Positions 1 to 12,035 of a stretch of DNA of 64,000 bases are shown here, in pieces (position 1 is the first letter of the stretch; each line of letters begins with the position of its first letter). Source of the stretch: Tubulanus polymorphus. Lineage: Eukaryota > Nemertea > Palaeonemertea > Tubulaniformes > Tubulanidae. The stretch is from assembly GCF_964204645.1 (NCBI RefSeq), contig NC_134032.1, positions 12,642,275 to 12,706,274 on the forward strand, read 5' to 3'. The position numbers and the translations under genes are program-made. The notes below the pieces were generated by a model. The model had not been told where the DNA came from. It was given only the letters and a program-made list of their open reading frames with translations, and did no database searches.

Positions 1-213
1 GACTATTAGGATATAGTCGAAACGTTGAAATAAACTACTATCTCGAAGTTTCATTTTCGGACTTTTTATTATCATTGTGGGATTCTCTCCTCATGGTTCT
101 TCAATACTTACGTGAGAAGAAGTATGTTGTTCGCTTGTTAGGTCTACAATGACTGCATAGTAGAAATCATCGAGAAATATATTGGACAGCGTGAATTCGG
201 TTTGTTTTAACAG

Positions 214-440
214 GTTCCATCTCGATCAGGATTGAAGTGAGTTGTTGTTCACTATGGAAAGATCACACCTGTCCCCCCGAGTATGAAACGGGATTCCTCA
301 CTGTTGTTCAAAATCAGTCGATTTTTGAATCGCTTTTTCGTGCGAAGGTCAAATTCGCTCGATATAATTCCGCGGGAAACGGCATTATTTTTTCCCTGTC
401 AAAAGAGCACCGCCACCAGAATGCCTTCTACGTTAATCAG
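214..440 (+). CDS. candidate internal exon of an unidentified gene
   Basis: An open frame is bounded by a good acceptor (pyrimidine-rich tract ending AACAG before 214) and a consensus donor (AATCAG|GTAAAC after 440). It starts in phase 1, ends in phase 0 and encodes about 75 residues. The run VQNQSIFESLF and the later GNGIIFSLS with a trailing NAFYVN faintly recall a cadherin-type beta sandwich, but I would not assign the family. No matching exon is visible up to 2400, so the gene would begin left of the window and either end in an exon I did not recognise or have decayed. It could also be a chance ORF between fortuitous splice sites. Confidence 0.3.
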
Positions 441-562
441 GTAAACCTCGAAACGAAAAAAAGTATCATTTCCTCTTTGAATCTTTTGCGGTCGATTCGA
501 TTGTGGTGATAATAGATGATTGTCAAGCGTCAAAATTATAACTATCAGAATATGTATAGGCA

Positions 563-1964
563 AAACTTTCGAGGTTCGTGAAGTTCAATTGACGAGTGAC
601 GAAATTCGTCAATTTTTAAGGAGAAGTTATAGTTTGACGAATTGACGAATTGACGAAATCGTATTTTGGGTTTTTTATCACTACAGGGTCCCAGGGGCCT
701 AAAACATATAAAATGTGTGATATAAAGAGGTGACCGGGCACGGGCCCGTTGGTGATATGGCTTTATTGCAAGGTTCCTTTCGTCAATTCTTCAAGCTGAA
801 TTGACGAAATCGTATTTTGGGTTATTTTATCACTACAGGGTCCCAGGGGCCTATAACATATAAAATGTGTGATATAAAGAGGTGACCGGGCACGGGCCCG
901 ATGGTGATATGGCTTTATTGCAAGGTTCCTTTCGTCAATTCTTCAAGCTGAATTGACGAAATCGTATTTTGGGGTTTTTTAGGCACTACAGAGTCCGAGA
1001 GCCTATAACGATATAAAATATGTAATTTAAACGGGTGACCGGGCACGAGCCCGATTGTGATATGGCTTTATTCCAAGGTTCCTTTCGTCAATTCTTCAAG
1101 CTGAATTGACGAAATCGTATTTTGGGGGTTTTTTAGGCACTACAGAGTCCGAGAGCCTATAACGATATAAAATATGTAATTTAAACGGGTGACCGGGCAC
1201 GAGCCCGATTGTGATATGGCTTTATTCCAAGGTTCCTTTCGTCAATTCTTCAAGCTGAATTGACGAAATCGTATTTTGGGGTTTTTAGGCACTACAGAGC
1301 CCGAGAGCCTATAACGATATAAAATATGTGATTTAAACAGGTGACCGGGCACGGGCCCGATGGTGATATGGCTAGCAATAACAAAGGTTACGGCAAATTC
1401 GATGGAATTAGAAGATATAATGGTGTGCGTTGACTTCAAATCCGTTGCAAAATCAATCCATGTCATATAGGGCCCGGTCCTACTGGTGCTATGACCTATT
1501 TAAACGAATCATGACGCGGAGAATTGTTGGTCAGCCATTCACAACGCTCTTGCGAGTGATCTTATTTCGTCACAACGTTTAAACAAACTTCGTGAATTTC
1601 GTCAATTTTTTCGTCAATTCGTCAGCTACATTGACGAATTGACGAAATCGACGAAATTGACGAAATCGTATTTCGGCATTTTTTGGGTTCTACAGGGTCC
1701 CCATGGGCCTTTTAGGATATAGAATACGTGATTTAAACAGGTGACCGGATGCGGGCCCGATGGTGATATGGCAATAGATAACAAAGGTTACAGCAAAATC
1801 TATAGAATCAGGACATATAAAGGTGTGCGTTGACTTCAAATTCGTTGCAAAATCAACTATAATCAACTATAACGTCAAACTATAACTTCTCCTTAAAAAT
1901 TGACCAATTTCGTCACTCGTCAATGCGTCACTCGTCAATCTTACTTCACGAACCTAAACTTTCG
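563..1964. mobile_element. Mutator-like non-autonomous DNA transposon with internal tandem repeats
   Basis: The element (572-1955) is bounded by inverted repeats of about 70-83 bp. The left end starts AGGTTCGTGAAGT at 572, and the right end finishes with its complement ACTTCACGAACCT at 1955; both share the block complementary to ATAACTTCTCCTTAAAAATTG. The right arm carries one extra copy of a 15-bp stretch. Both sides are flanked by the identical 9-mer AAACTTTCG (563-571 and 1956-1964), a target-site duplication. Nine-bp duplications and long terminal inverted repeats fit Mutator-like elements. There is no transposase ORF, so it is non-autonomous. The interior is mostly a tandem array. Confidence 0.75.
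649..1400. repeat. ~153-bp tandem repeat array inside the transposon
   Basis: Units begin near 649, 798, 950, 1103 and 1257 with GAATTGACGAAATCGTATTTT, giving spacings of 149, 152, 153 and 154 bp. Each unit contains GTGACCGGGCACG, a short CGGGCCCG palindrome in some copies, and GTGATATGGC. A diverged unit recurs around 1640-1775. Units 3-5 are more alike than units 1-2, which suggests recent local duplication. Confidence 0.85.
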
Positions 1965-2420
1965 CATATATAGACGTGCATGCATATGCAGTCTACAGAT
2001 TTAGAAAATGGATATGTTTAAAATCTAAAATATATATTTCGAATTGAAAATACATCGTAAAAATAGCATTTGCAATGCAAGAATGGAGTAAAATAGTGTT
2101 CTATGCATATTCTATGATTAATTCATGGTCCTTCCTGGTGGAAAATCAGCCCTTCCCTTACCATTCAAAGTTGGATTGGTTCAGAAACAATTTTTTAATC
2201 GATGGAGTAATACGGACGCGTTACCCCACTGTCACTATCTACGAATGGCGCGGCGATAGTGGCGGTATATATCATAAAAGATCACTTAGCCTACATATCG
2301 TCTAGCGAAACGAAAACTACTTAAACTGATTAATTCTTCTTCAAACCCGGCCACTTAAGTGGTTGCCATGGCGACCATTATCACCGAACGTCACTTAAGT
2401 ATAGCGACCCAATTTGCTCT
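1965..2420 (+). other. intergenic stretch upstream of the SANT gene
   Basis: No supportable gene. A 76-codon frame at 2075-2305 lacks splice signals and family resemblance. The main feature is an X-box-like palindrome at 2362-2375. A (CT)n tract follows at about 2430-2464, near the presumed transcription start of the next gene. Confidence 0.5.
2362..2375. promoter_or_regulatory. X-box (RFX-type) palindrome
   Basis: GTTGCCATGGCGAC matches the RFX X-box half-sites (GTTRCC and GGYRAC) with no gap. It lies about 100-200 bp upstream of the presumed first exon of the SANT-domain gene, a normal position for an active X-box. Function is inferred from the motif only. Confidence 0.4.
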
Positions 2421-2464
2421 AGCTAGCTCCATACTCTCTCTCTCTCTCTCTTTCTCTCTCTCTA

Positions 2465-5400
2465 TCTACACAGTGCACGCCGTGTATAGATAGTGAATTG
2501 TGTTTGATATTATTAACGCTGTCCTTATTAAGTGAAGTATTCGACGTTATGAGGAAGGATTTTCAATGATATATCATTTTGCGTGTTGTATACGTGATGA
2601 TAGATAAAGCGGATGGCTGATCTGGTCTGCGGCGGCTGCTGCTGCTGAGAGTGAACGGAATAGAGCATTGGGGCAACTCATCAGCAGGTAAGTCCGCAAA
2701 ACGCGTCTCGTCCTCTTAGTCCTCTTCGACATAGCCAAGCGGATTCGAGTTTTTATTGTGAAGCTATATATCGATAAAACGATGTACTCGTATCGATCAG
2801 CGTGGTAAAAACCAGATGTACGTACTTCATATTTAGCAGTTATTTATTTAAACAGAGGAAAAATTCAATTGTCTGTTTAACGATCTATCATCTATAACCA
2901 TCGATTCTATTAACGAATCGTTTCAAGCCGACTCAGAGTGAAGACCAGAAGCCAAAACAACCTAAACCTACCAAGACGGACTAAGTATGATCATTGACTC
3001 TAAACCGGGCTCCGGTCGATTCGGGGAAATTCTGCGACCGCCAGCCATCACGCCGCGTCGCAGAGCAACAACTCTCGCATTGCGTCGCAAGTCGACCTAC
3101 GCCCGGCTTTAAGAGTCGTCCATGATCAAACTTTAGTTCATGTATTTGGGGCTCCTGGTCATCGAAGGTCGGACTGATCCACTGTGACCCCCTCTCGAAC
3201 TAAAGGTATTATGTTGATTGTCGAATAATGGTTCATCGATAAAAAATGCAGATTTTGACCCTCAACGCCAGGAGGGCATACCGGAAATTCATTCCACTTT
3301 AAAAAACCACTTAAAAAAATAAGGCGATACGATGATTGCGTCCGCATTTTTCGAATGTAAGATGCCGATTAAGGGATTTATAAAAAGTCCCATCATTTCG
3401 GTAACCAACTTATGTATCGTTTATAGCGGGAAAATAGATTCTCGTGGATGTAAAATTTCCTCCTGGTTTTAACAATTAAAGCGATGGAATTTTGGATCGA
3501 GAAATTTGTGAGTCGTTCGTTAAGATTCTACCCAGTACCCTATTATAACCTATTATATCTATATGCCATTCGCACTTGGGTACCGCGTTCGATGAGGATG
3601 GGGAGAGATCTGTGAAATTTCAATACACAGTGGTGGTACTGGTTTGTGAGGCCCACAGAATCATTGCCGCTTTTGCTAATTGTTTTACCTCTTCTTTACA
3701 GAACTGTCCTTTTATTTAACGGCCAAAGCTCCGAACAAGGATTTTCCAAGTATATATTATTACCGAGTGAAATCAATTATGTCGACGGAAGTGTTTTCTG
3801 AGAAGAGCGGCGCATGCGCAGTGGTCGTCAAACAGGAGCCAATCGACGATTTTCCCGCCACGGCGCCAACGAATTCGTCGGTTGCCAAGGTACCGCGTAT
3901 CGTGCATCAGCGTAAAATGAACTTCACCCCCAACGAAGTTTCCGAACTGATCGGACTCATTCAGAAATACAAAGAATCCCTGTTCGGACCGTATCCGTTT
4001 CGAATCAAACGCGAATGTTGGTACCGCATCGCCAACGAGTTGGCCGACGTCGAAGGCGGTACGGAAAGGTCACCGGAGGAGGTCAAGAAAAAGTGGGAGA
4101 ATCTTCAACACGACACGAAGTCGAAAATCGCCATGTTTCAAAAATGTAACGGAAAAATACCGAATATCAATTGGACGGAAAATAACGACGTCGTCCTCGA
4201 GATAATCGAGAGTCGCAATCTATTGAGTATGTCAGCGCCATCTGTCGCCCAGATGACGAAAATATCCGAACAGCAGACGACAGGGAAACGTGGTTTAGCG
4301 GAAGATGGCGTCACCACCGTGGAGGGGACTGAATATCCACCGGAGAAAAGGTAAACCTGAGTTCATCGTTGGGTGATCGTATTTCTTAAAATACGGATAT
4401 TCATGTATTTGTCACTAGGGGGCGCTCGTACCGTGGTCCCGTCAGTTTTTTTGTAACTCTTCAGATGTTTCTCCCAATGATACCAATTCGATTTAGGCTA
4501 CCGGGCGTATGGCCCAGTCCAGCGATTCCATCAGTTGCTCGCGAGCATCCATGCCCCGAGGATATGTCCATTGGAGCTTGGGTTTGGTAGAGTCTCGTTC
4601 GAATCCTATGGGCCGAGACATCTTGTATTTACCATATGCGTCCTTATAACAGTTTTGAATTCGTATTTGCTCTTTTTCAGGAAGAAATCCACAGAGACGT
4701 CACAGCAGACGATCAGCTCAACGAGTTCGACGTTAACCCCTTCTTCCTCAGTAACTCTTACCATTCCTACTTTACCGGCTAGTATGCTGTCCGGTGCCGC
4801 CGATACATCAACCGGTCAAACTACGGTTAAGTATTGCAACCGGGCTTTCGTGAGCGGAGCATGCGCTCAGACGATAGTTCAATCGTCTGCCAGTGATCAA
4901 TACAACAACAACAACAATAACAGCACCACCTCAACTCATTCGAACATTGGACAAAATTTATCATCATTGTTGTTCAATTCTAACGCCGCTAAACAACCGT
5001 TACTGAGCAACCGTCGGCTCTCGGCGGCAGTGACGTCACTTACTGGAAATAACAGACCTAAACGGAGTGTACCCCACGAATTGGATTCGGGTTTTAATAC
5101 CGAGAGGCTGATGTTTTCCGAGGCCCAAAATGGGATTCAACCGAACGGTGAAATTTCACCCATGGCGTCTCCACTCTCGTCATCGCCTCGGAGTGTCACA
5201 AACAGTAGCGCCGCAGATCTTTGCGTGATAGGTGCCGAAAATGATTTCAGCCAACGCGATCTTAATCCAAATTTTAATAACCATTCGAACAACGATTTCT
5301 TGAAATTGCGTTCGTCTGAAATGAACGTTCCGTCACCCGGGGGCGATGCAGGTCGTCCCGCGATGGACGCGGAGGAGCGAGAAATTCGTTTGGATGTGCT

Positions 5401-5543
5401 GAAATTGGAGAAACAGGCGTGGCAGTTAAAAATCGATTTATTGGAGGAAAAATTGAAATATCAACGACGACTCAACGAAAAACTCTTAGCTGAATAAGTA
5501 GTATTTTCGGTCTTTCCTTGATGACCAATCGACCTTAAATAAA
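2465..5543 (+). CDS. Myb/SANT-like DNA-binding domain protein (462 aa)
   Basis: Coding exons are 3779-4350 and 4681-5497, joined in phase 2 (AG|G, Arg) to give 462 residues. A non-coding first exon probably ends at 2687 (CAG|GTAAGT) and splices to 3702, just before the ATG. Residues about 40-125 form a Myb/SANT-like domain with the spaced Trp/hydrophobic pattern (FTPNEVSELIGLI, then CWYRIANEL, then VKKKWENLQHD). An early VKQE matches a sumoylation consensus. The middle is low complexity, including a poly-Asn run. The C-terminal 45 residues are a Leu-rich coiled coil (LKLEKQAWQLKIDLLEEKL), the layout of the MSANTD/FSBP family of putative nuclear transcription regulators and transposase-derived proteins. 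A poly(A) signal AATAAA lies at 5538-5543, and another at about 5974 could give a longer 3' end. Which family member this is remains unclear. Confidence 0.85.
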
Positions 5544-6379
5544 GCGAGTCCGGTGGCCCATATTATGTAAAGAAGCCTACACGCGACTAATAGCCAAACT
5601 TGGTCAATTCCAATGATTTGTCCAAATAATAAGGATCTAATTTGAATAATAAAATATTTATTTTTAGCGACTTAATAATGCCCTGCTTGTAATTTTTTGC
5701 AATCCTTCTGAATCGTGATTTTGTTAGTTTTCTTTCAATTTGAGTTCCAATGCCAGCACGTGCTCTCGCCAACGGCACCGACCGCCAATACGTAACTACA
5801 AACTGGTGCTGCCACCTCGTTGTCGGTTATTAGATCATCACCAATCTGAAGGTCGTCGACCGACCTCATTATATTTTGTTTCACGAAGTTCGCGGAAACG
5901 GTGTCTGGAAAACCATTTTTACCGCATAAAATGAATTTGTAATTATGTATGTGAGGATTAAAATGGTTTCAGAATAAAGTTTTAGATGATGTTGACATTG
6001 TTGAACAGAAGCTGTGACGATGTTTGATGTTATGATTTGTTGTTAAGATCGATTCGTGAGGATGACATTTTGATGACATTTTGAAGCGCAGGATACACCT
6101 ACCGTCTCGATCTTTTCGAGAATGAGTTAACTTTTCGAGGATAAATTAATCTTGACGGTTCATTCGATCGATAGCGAGAGAAAGAGTTACTCTAATTTTA
6201 GTCGTCATTCCCGGATTGTGGACGTGGTTTAGTTTTATGATGGACAAACTCAAAAAAGCCTAAGCGACTGAATTTAAGTGACGAACTGATTAGAAATGAA
6301 CTTTTCTTTAATAAGATGATTGAAAAACATTTGGATTAAATGGATTTGAACAGAAGTGAAATTAAGATTATTATGAGTT
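5544..6379. other. intergenic
   Basis: Between the poly(A) signal of the SANT gene and the start of the Ig-TIR gene I see no gene. A 63-codon frame (5740-5934) is followed by a second AATAAA near 5974, so part of this may be alternative 3' UTR of the SANT gene. The rest is AT-rich without repeats that I recognise. Confidence 0.4.
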
Positions 6380-9300
6380 ATGGACATGGATACGAGGTTT
6401 GAAATACTACTAGCAATCTTTTTATCATCGAAAGTTTTAGTTACAAAAGGAATAACGACGACACGAATTTCTTGTGAGCCTGGGACATTCTTGAATAATT
6501 CCGCTTCGCGTTGTGAGCCATGCCCGCCCGGTTACTTCTGTCTAACAAGTGCTATCGATCAACCATCCGGAATGTGCGCTCCAGGTATCAATAAAACTTT
6601 TATTTTCAGAAATGTATAAAATCCTAGGCTATCATACGTATGGACTCCGGCGAGTCCTATAGGTGTAGGCACGTAGTTAACTGAACGCATTTAAACATAT
6701 TATATTTGTCTTGTTCAGTTCTTCTTTCAAAATCCGAGCATCGAATATTTTGGACTACGCCTTAGAACTTTCTTGATTTTGCTTCCCTATAGCTTCCATG
6801 CTACGGCCTTCTCCACACGAAGTACTCAAATAGACAAGGCCCAGGTTAAGTCGTCGTATTTCGGGTTACGGAATGTAAGGCTAAACAAAAATGATTCCTT
6901 GTTTCTCCGCAGCGGCCGGGTCATTTTTGTAAAATATGATAAAATTTATAAACATTTCATTTCTATAGCGGCCGGGTCTGTTATGGTAAAATTGATCACG
7001 ATTTAAAAAAAAGTAATGTATAGGGTAGATAGGCGGCCGGCCGGGTCAACATTTAAGCTCAGCAGAGCGGAGAAACAAGGTATCAATTTTTTTTAGCCTA
7101 AAATTGTTTTTGGTCATTTTCTGGTCATTTTCATTTTAGGTTATTACTGTAAAGGTGGCGCTGTGACCGGGACCCCGACTGACGGTATAACGGGTAATAT
7201 GTGTGATAGAGGATACTACTGTCCGCGTGGCTCTGCTGGGCCGACCCCGTGCCCGACAGGGACGTTCGGAAGTCAAACCGCAGCATCGAAATGCGTGAAC
7301 TGTTCCAGCGATTCTTGCGTCACCGAGGATCGTAGCGAATGTAAACGTATGTATGCCTAGTTTAAATCATAAAAACGCCCCCAGGAATTTGAGTAGAAAA
7401 ACCCAAAACCAAAGTATAGTTTTTTTTAGGAGATAGCAACGTTTCAACCCAATTACTATGAGTTATGTTCGATATGGGTTACGTATGTCCGATAATGACG
7501 CATAGATATTGAGGCTATCGTATCGCTATCTAAATAAAAACGTTTTTAGTTTTTCTTTTTTTCTGTGTATTGGTTATCTTTTGTAAGACCCTCTTAGCCA
7601 AGTCCACAAAAGTAAAAGAAATAAACATCGCCTGGAATATTATCAACGGGACTCTTATGATCACAATTTTCGAGAGTCTTAAAAACTTTTCTGGTGGTCA
7701 ATGCATCATGAGGTTTTAGAGTCGTCTGGCTCTTCTCGTATCATTGTCAATCTGCAGTCTGGACCACCACGGTCTCTTCAGTGTGAAGTTTGGACGATCA
7801 TACTTTGAAAGTGCGCTGATAAATAATGCAGTAGTCCTATGATGTCATTAAAGTTGTCCATTTGAAGATTGGTCGATGGGTATTGGATCCAAGCTCAAAT
7901 TCTGTTGCAAATTGCCCGAAATCTCCAAATACCACAATCTCTTCAACAATTAAAAATTCAATTTACCATTCAAATATTCGTCTCTGTTTTTTCCAGCAAA
8001 CCAGCTCGTTGTCCCCGCAAACTCTCCGTTGGACGATGACCGTCGTCGGGTCATAGTCGCTTGCAACGGTGTCAAGACGCGCATTATGTGCTGCCCTGCA
8101 CCGGGCTACGATAGAATCATTTTTAGCCGGCAGATAAAGTCCATCTGGGAACCGTTTGATGACGGTCGATGGACGGGAGGAACCTACTATTTGAGTTCAA
8201 ATCGGCGCATTCTCGTCTTCCACAAATTGTTCCCATCCCTCACAAAAAATGATTACATGTGTACTGCTGCGGCAAGCGACTCTTCCAGGTCACTGAATGT
8301 GACGATTAAAATCAGCATTCAAGGTATCTATCCACCTCGATCAGGCGTTGGACATTTTTGAAATTACCACTTCGTTCAGATCTTTGATATCCCATAGCAG
8401 AGAATACGTAGCTCTTGAAGTATGGAACAACACCTTTTCAAGACATTGATATCTTCGTACATAGAACTCAAATCAAATTTATTTGAGTTCTATGCTTCGT
8501 AGCATTACATGCCCCCTTATATGGAAGTTTACCGAAAATTCCAATGTCTGGAGTTACGTGTTTTCAATTTAAAAATGTCTTGGGTGAAGTTCTGGACGAT
8601 GAAAGAAAACTATCAAAAGTTCCTAGCGCGAAATATCTTTTTTAGAATGTAAACCGGAAGCGTGCTCGTCAAACGACTCCGCATCAGTGCAGACGATGTT
8701 CACAGAGGGCAGCACCGATGCGAATGTAAACGTGAAAACCGGCAGCAATACGGAGATGATTTGCCAGGCGTCCAGATATCTGTGTCATGGCGGCGATAAT
8801 CTAGAGAAACTTGTGAATGATGCCGAAATGCGAGAACTGTGGACACCGTTCGAATTACAGTGGTTTAAACTGGATGAAAATGGTGAACGCGTGAAAATTG
8901 TTAATGTCGCAACTACCGAATCTATCTCGTAAGCATTTACATTTCTTAATTTTCAAATATACCCAATACAGTAGAGACTCCGAACTCAATAAACCACCCT
9001 CAAGTCTATTTCGGAGAGCTCCTTTTCCCTGCATCTCAACTCCGGTCTTCACAGTTCCAGCGTTACCGCCCGATAAGCGCAAGGTTGGAAGGTGTGCCCA
9101 CGAAGTTTGCTGGTACCCTATTCGGACCTTCTCATTTTCAAAACCCCTATGCATGTATATCCTGGTTTTTCTGAATATGGGTCTTGCTCACCAAAACTGT
9201 AAACATAAGTAAATGTAATTGTTTGTCGCCATATTTTTATGGTCTTTTAAATTTTGTCTTTTATCATTTGTTTCTAGTCAGAGTGAGATTAAATACACGG

Positions 9301-12035
9301 GCGATTTCAAATCTGTTTTACCTCTGCACGGAATAACAGCAGCCGATTTCGGAACCTACTTATGTGAGACACCTGACGGCCAGACCAGGAAATATCACCT
9401 TATTTCTAGCGATGGTTCGTTTGATTTTCTTTATACGTGCAGAAAACGACACATACGGAAACACAAAAAATAACGTGACGTAAATCACGCTGAGTGCTTC
9501 CTTCTGAATCTTGTATCGCAAGGACCTGGACCCGGTTACACAGTTTTGAGTTAGTGAGTTAAAGTTAGTTCATTTTCTATGAGTTTACTCAGAGTTAAAT
9601 CTTAACTCGGAACTATGGAACTGGATCCTGGACGCCAGGAGCCTGGATGACTAGTATCTTATTTGCTACTAGCGGCCTAATAGTTCAACCCCCTATACTT
9701 CCACCATTTGGGAAAAACATATATATCTCTAGGGGTGTACTCTTTTATCAGATAAGAGAATCCGTTTGCCTCCAATCGTCCTCTATGATTGGTTATGTGA
9801 CCTTTTGGAGAGTCCGATTTCGTGTGGAGCCAACCGGAGACTTCGGAGGTCATAAATTTTTATGCCCCTAGGGATATATAATTCATGAGACTTATATCAG
9901 GGTTACAGTTGCTTAAGAATGAATTTTATTGATTCCACAGTCGACAGGTCACCGTTCGCAGCGTTCGTTGTGATTCCCGTCGTTCTGATAACTGTTATAC
10001 TGATCGCCTGGTTCACCCGTATTGACATCCGATTGAAAAATTACATCAAAAATTACAACTTTACAGCAGGTAAAATCAGTGAATTAACTACTGATAAGGT
10101 CAAAACTCGGTAGATTCGAATGTTATTGATACTATTTTTTTTTTTCAAATTTTTAGACGGTGACTGTGATTTTTTCATACTTTGCTCTCAAACACTAATT
10201 GACAGTCAACTGGCCGTTGCTTTGTGTAAATATTTCGAGGCCCAGTTTGGTCATAAGATTTTCATCTTCGAAAGAGATGCAGAAGTTGGATTGTGTAAGT
10301 GTTGTATCATCGCTAAACGGAAACTTTTAGAAACTTTTAAAAACCCATTTGAAAATGGGCTAAAATCTAGAAAAATGTTCTGTAATTTGTTAGATGGTCA
10401 ATCATTCACTTGATAAATCTAACTGCATGTATTTTAGAAATTTCTTTGCTTGCGATCCTGATGGATCCTTGCTCGCTTCAAGTGGAATCCTCCATTGCTG
10501 CAATAGTTGATATCCCACAGCATACTAGCGCCACCTGGTGGATCCTTGCATGCCACAATTGGAATCCTTAAGCGTTGAAGGATCCCTTTGGATTCAGCTT
10601 CAACTCAAATATAGGCCTATATGTATGTATCGGTTCCTAAGCCGTATTCTTAGTTTTTTCTCAAATCCACTTTTCCAGATAAGAGTGAAAATCTGAGGCG
10701 AGGCATACTGTCGAGTAGACGGATTCTAGTGATATTGTCTCCCTATTTCGTGCAGGAGAGCTGGTCACGTGGTGCTCTAGAGGAAGCTAAACTATTCAAC
10801 AAACAAATATCGTTTTGCTACTTCGCACCGGAAGTGACACCTACGTGTGAGTTTCTGCAGACGGATAAAAGTCTAGCGGCCGATTTCGAACGTTGCGATC
10901 GTAAGGTCGTGTGGAGCCCGGAATACGCGCACTTTATTGATTTCCATCCGGGACCTTTACCTGCCACGGACAACTTCGAACAACTTTCGAACGGAGGAAG
11001 TATACTACCGTTGCGTTGTGTAACCGAGGTTAAGGTAGAGGTCACCACTTGCCGGCCATGTTGTCCGGTGGCATCGGTCGGGAATGATCTTCGTCAGAAA
11101 TTACGGACCTTGAGAATGATGCGAAATTTTCAGGTTTTCATGATTAAACTTCGAAGTTTTCTACCGAAATCAAAATCGATCAGCCGCCGCCGCTCAGGTC
11201 CTGGTAGTCCGTCGGTCTCATTGGACTCAAAATCCTCCAGCAGCAACCATCAACTGCTTATTTCACCAACAGTGTTATTGGACTCGAAATATAACAGTGA
11301 CCGCCAACCAGTAATATCGAACGCGAAATACAGCAATGACCGCCGGCCAGTCTTATCGAACGCGAAACGCAGCAATGACCGCCAACCAGTCTCTTCGTAC
11401 TCGAAATGCAGCAGGGACCACTTCCAACCAGCGTTAGCGGAATCTGCTACATGATTATTACACTGTTTCGATATTTCAAGTGTCTACGCATGATTCGCGT
11501 GGCCAGTTTTGCCGAGAGGATATGAGATTTGGGCAAAGCGGTTGGTTGCAAAGCAAAAATCTGGCGTGGTCCAAAATGGCTGTGAAATAGATGTATTTTA
11601 AGATACCGGAATATATTTTGTCTGTATTTGTTGTACATTTTGACGTAATTCACATTGATTCTATCTAGGTACAATATGTGTCGTCTACTGCCGAAATTAT
11701 TCACCATTAAAATGTCGGTGTTTTAGTATACATATTTCATCCAAAAGTTCAATACTTCATCAATACTTTTATATATGCAGTTAACACCCGCTACACCACC
11801 CCCGCCCGTGTGTTTTTTTTAATGAACGCAACATCTGTACTTTGTATCGGAACCAGTCCAAACTAACCTACGATTGTCATACTCTCTCCATACCACCAAA
11901 ATTCAGAATTCTAAACGGGTGTTGGCGGTTTATCGGCCGTTGACTGTTTACATTCATATCTACCTGTATTTTGTAATTTACGATATTAAATTTACACGAC
12001 GAGATTGTCCTTTATTCGTATATTTGATAAATAAA
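6380..12035 (+). CDS. Ig-TIR receptor with ephrin-receptor-like Cys repeats (733 aa)
   Basis: Eight coding exons join in frame: 6380-6584, 7140-7346, 7997-8323, 8646-8928, 9278-9414, 9941-10069, 10157-10294 and 10679-11454 (2202 nt). All junctions are GT/AG. The order is a signal peptide (about 1-28); Cys-rich GCC2/GCC3-type repeats (about 31-135; CPPGYFC, GYYCPRGSAG, CPTGTFGS); a first Ig-like region in exon 3; a second Ig-like region split over exons 4-5 (closing GTYLCE); a transmembrane helix at about 392-411; and a cytoplasmic TIR domain at about 430-565 with box 1 DGDCDFFILCS, box 2 ERDAEVG and a clear ILVILSPYFVQESW strand/helix. A basic, repeat-containing tail of about 135 residues follows. 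By architecture it is an IL-1R-like or extracellular-Ig TIR receptor of the kind expanded in lophotrochozoans, probably innate-immune. The ligand is unknown. A poly(A) signal is at 12030-12035. Confidence 0.87.
6876..7101 (+). mobile_element. Harbinger-like MITE, copy 1 (intron 1 of the TIR gene)
   Basis: The body is 6879-7098. The ends are inverted repeats of about 30 bp (GGCTAAACAAAAATGATTCC and its near-complement ending TTTTTTAGCC), and both sides carry the 3-bp target duplication TAA. Inside are three spaced copies of GCGGCCGGGTC. Two more copies lie at 15035-15261 and 15841-16065. A TWA target duplication with short terminal repeats is the signature of PIF/Harbinger (Tourist-like) MITEs. 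There is no coding capacity. Confidence 0.8.
9520..9642. repeat. short foldback element, GGACCCAGTTCC family
   Basis: GGACCCGGTTACACAGTTTTG at the left is answered by an approximate inverted copy (GGAACTATGGAACTGGATCC) at the right, around a centre rich in GAGTTAAA. It lies in an intron of the TIR gene. Relatives are at about 46168-46318, 52026-52146 and 54177-54247. Confidence 0.55.
10445..10572 (-). repeat. 'CAGTAGGACATC' ~85-bp minisatellite family, single unit
   Basis: Read on the minus strand, this matches the unit seen at 31061-31345 and 43114-43555: a GGCAAG..GAGGATCCACCAGGTGGCGCTAG stretch, then a variant of GCAGTAGGACATC, then a variant of GCAATAGAGGATTCCACTT. It lies in an intron of the TIR gene. 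Confidence 0.6.

Noticed and set aside
7862-8056. Frame overlapping the third exon of the TIR receptor gene
   Set aside because: It is in the wrong frame relative to the acceptor at 7997; the Ig frame continues in phase from exon 2.
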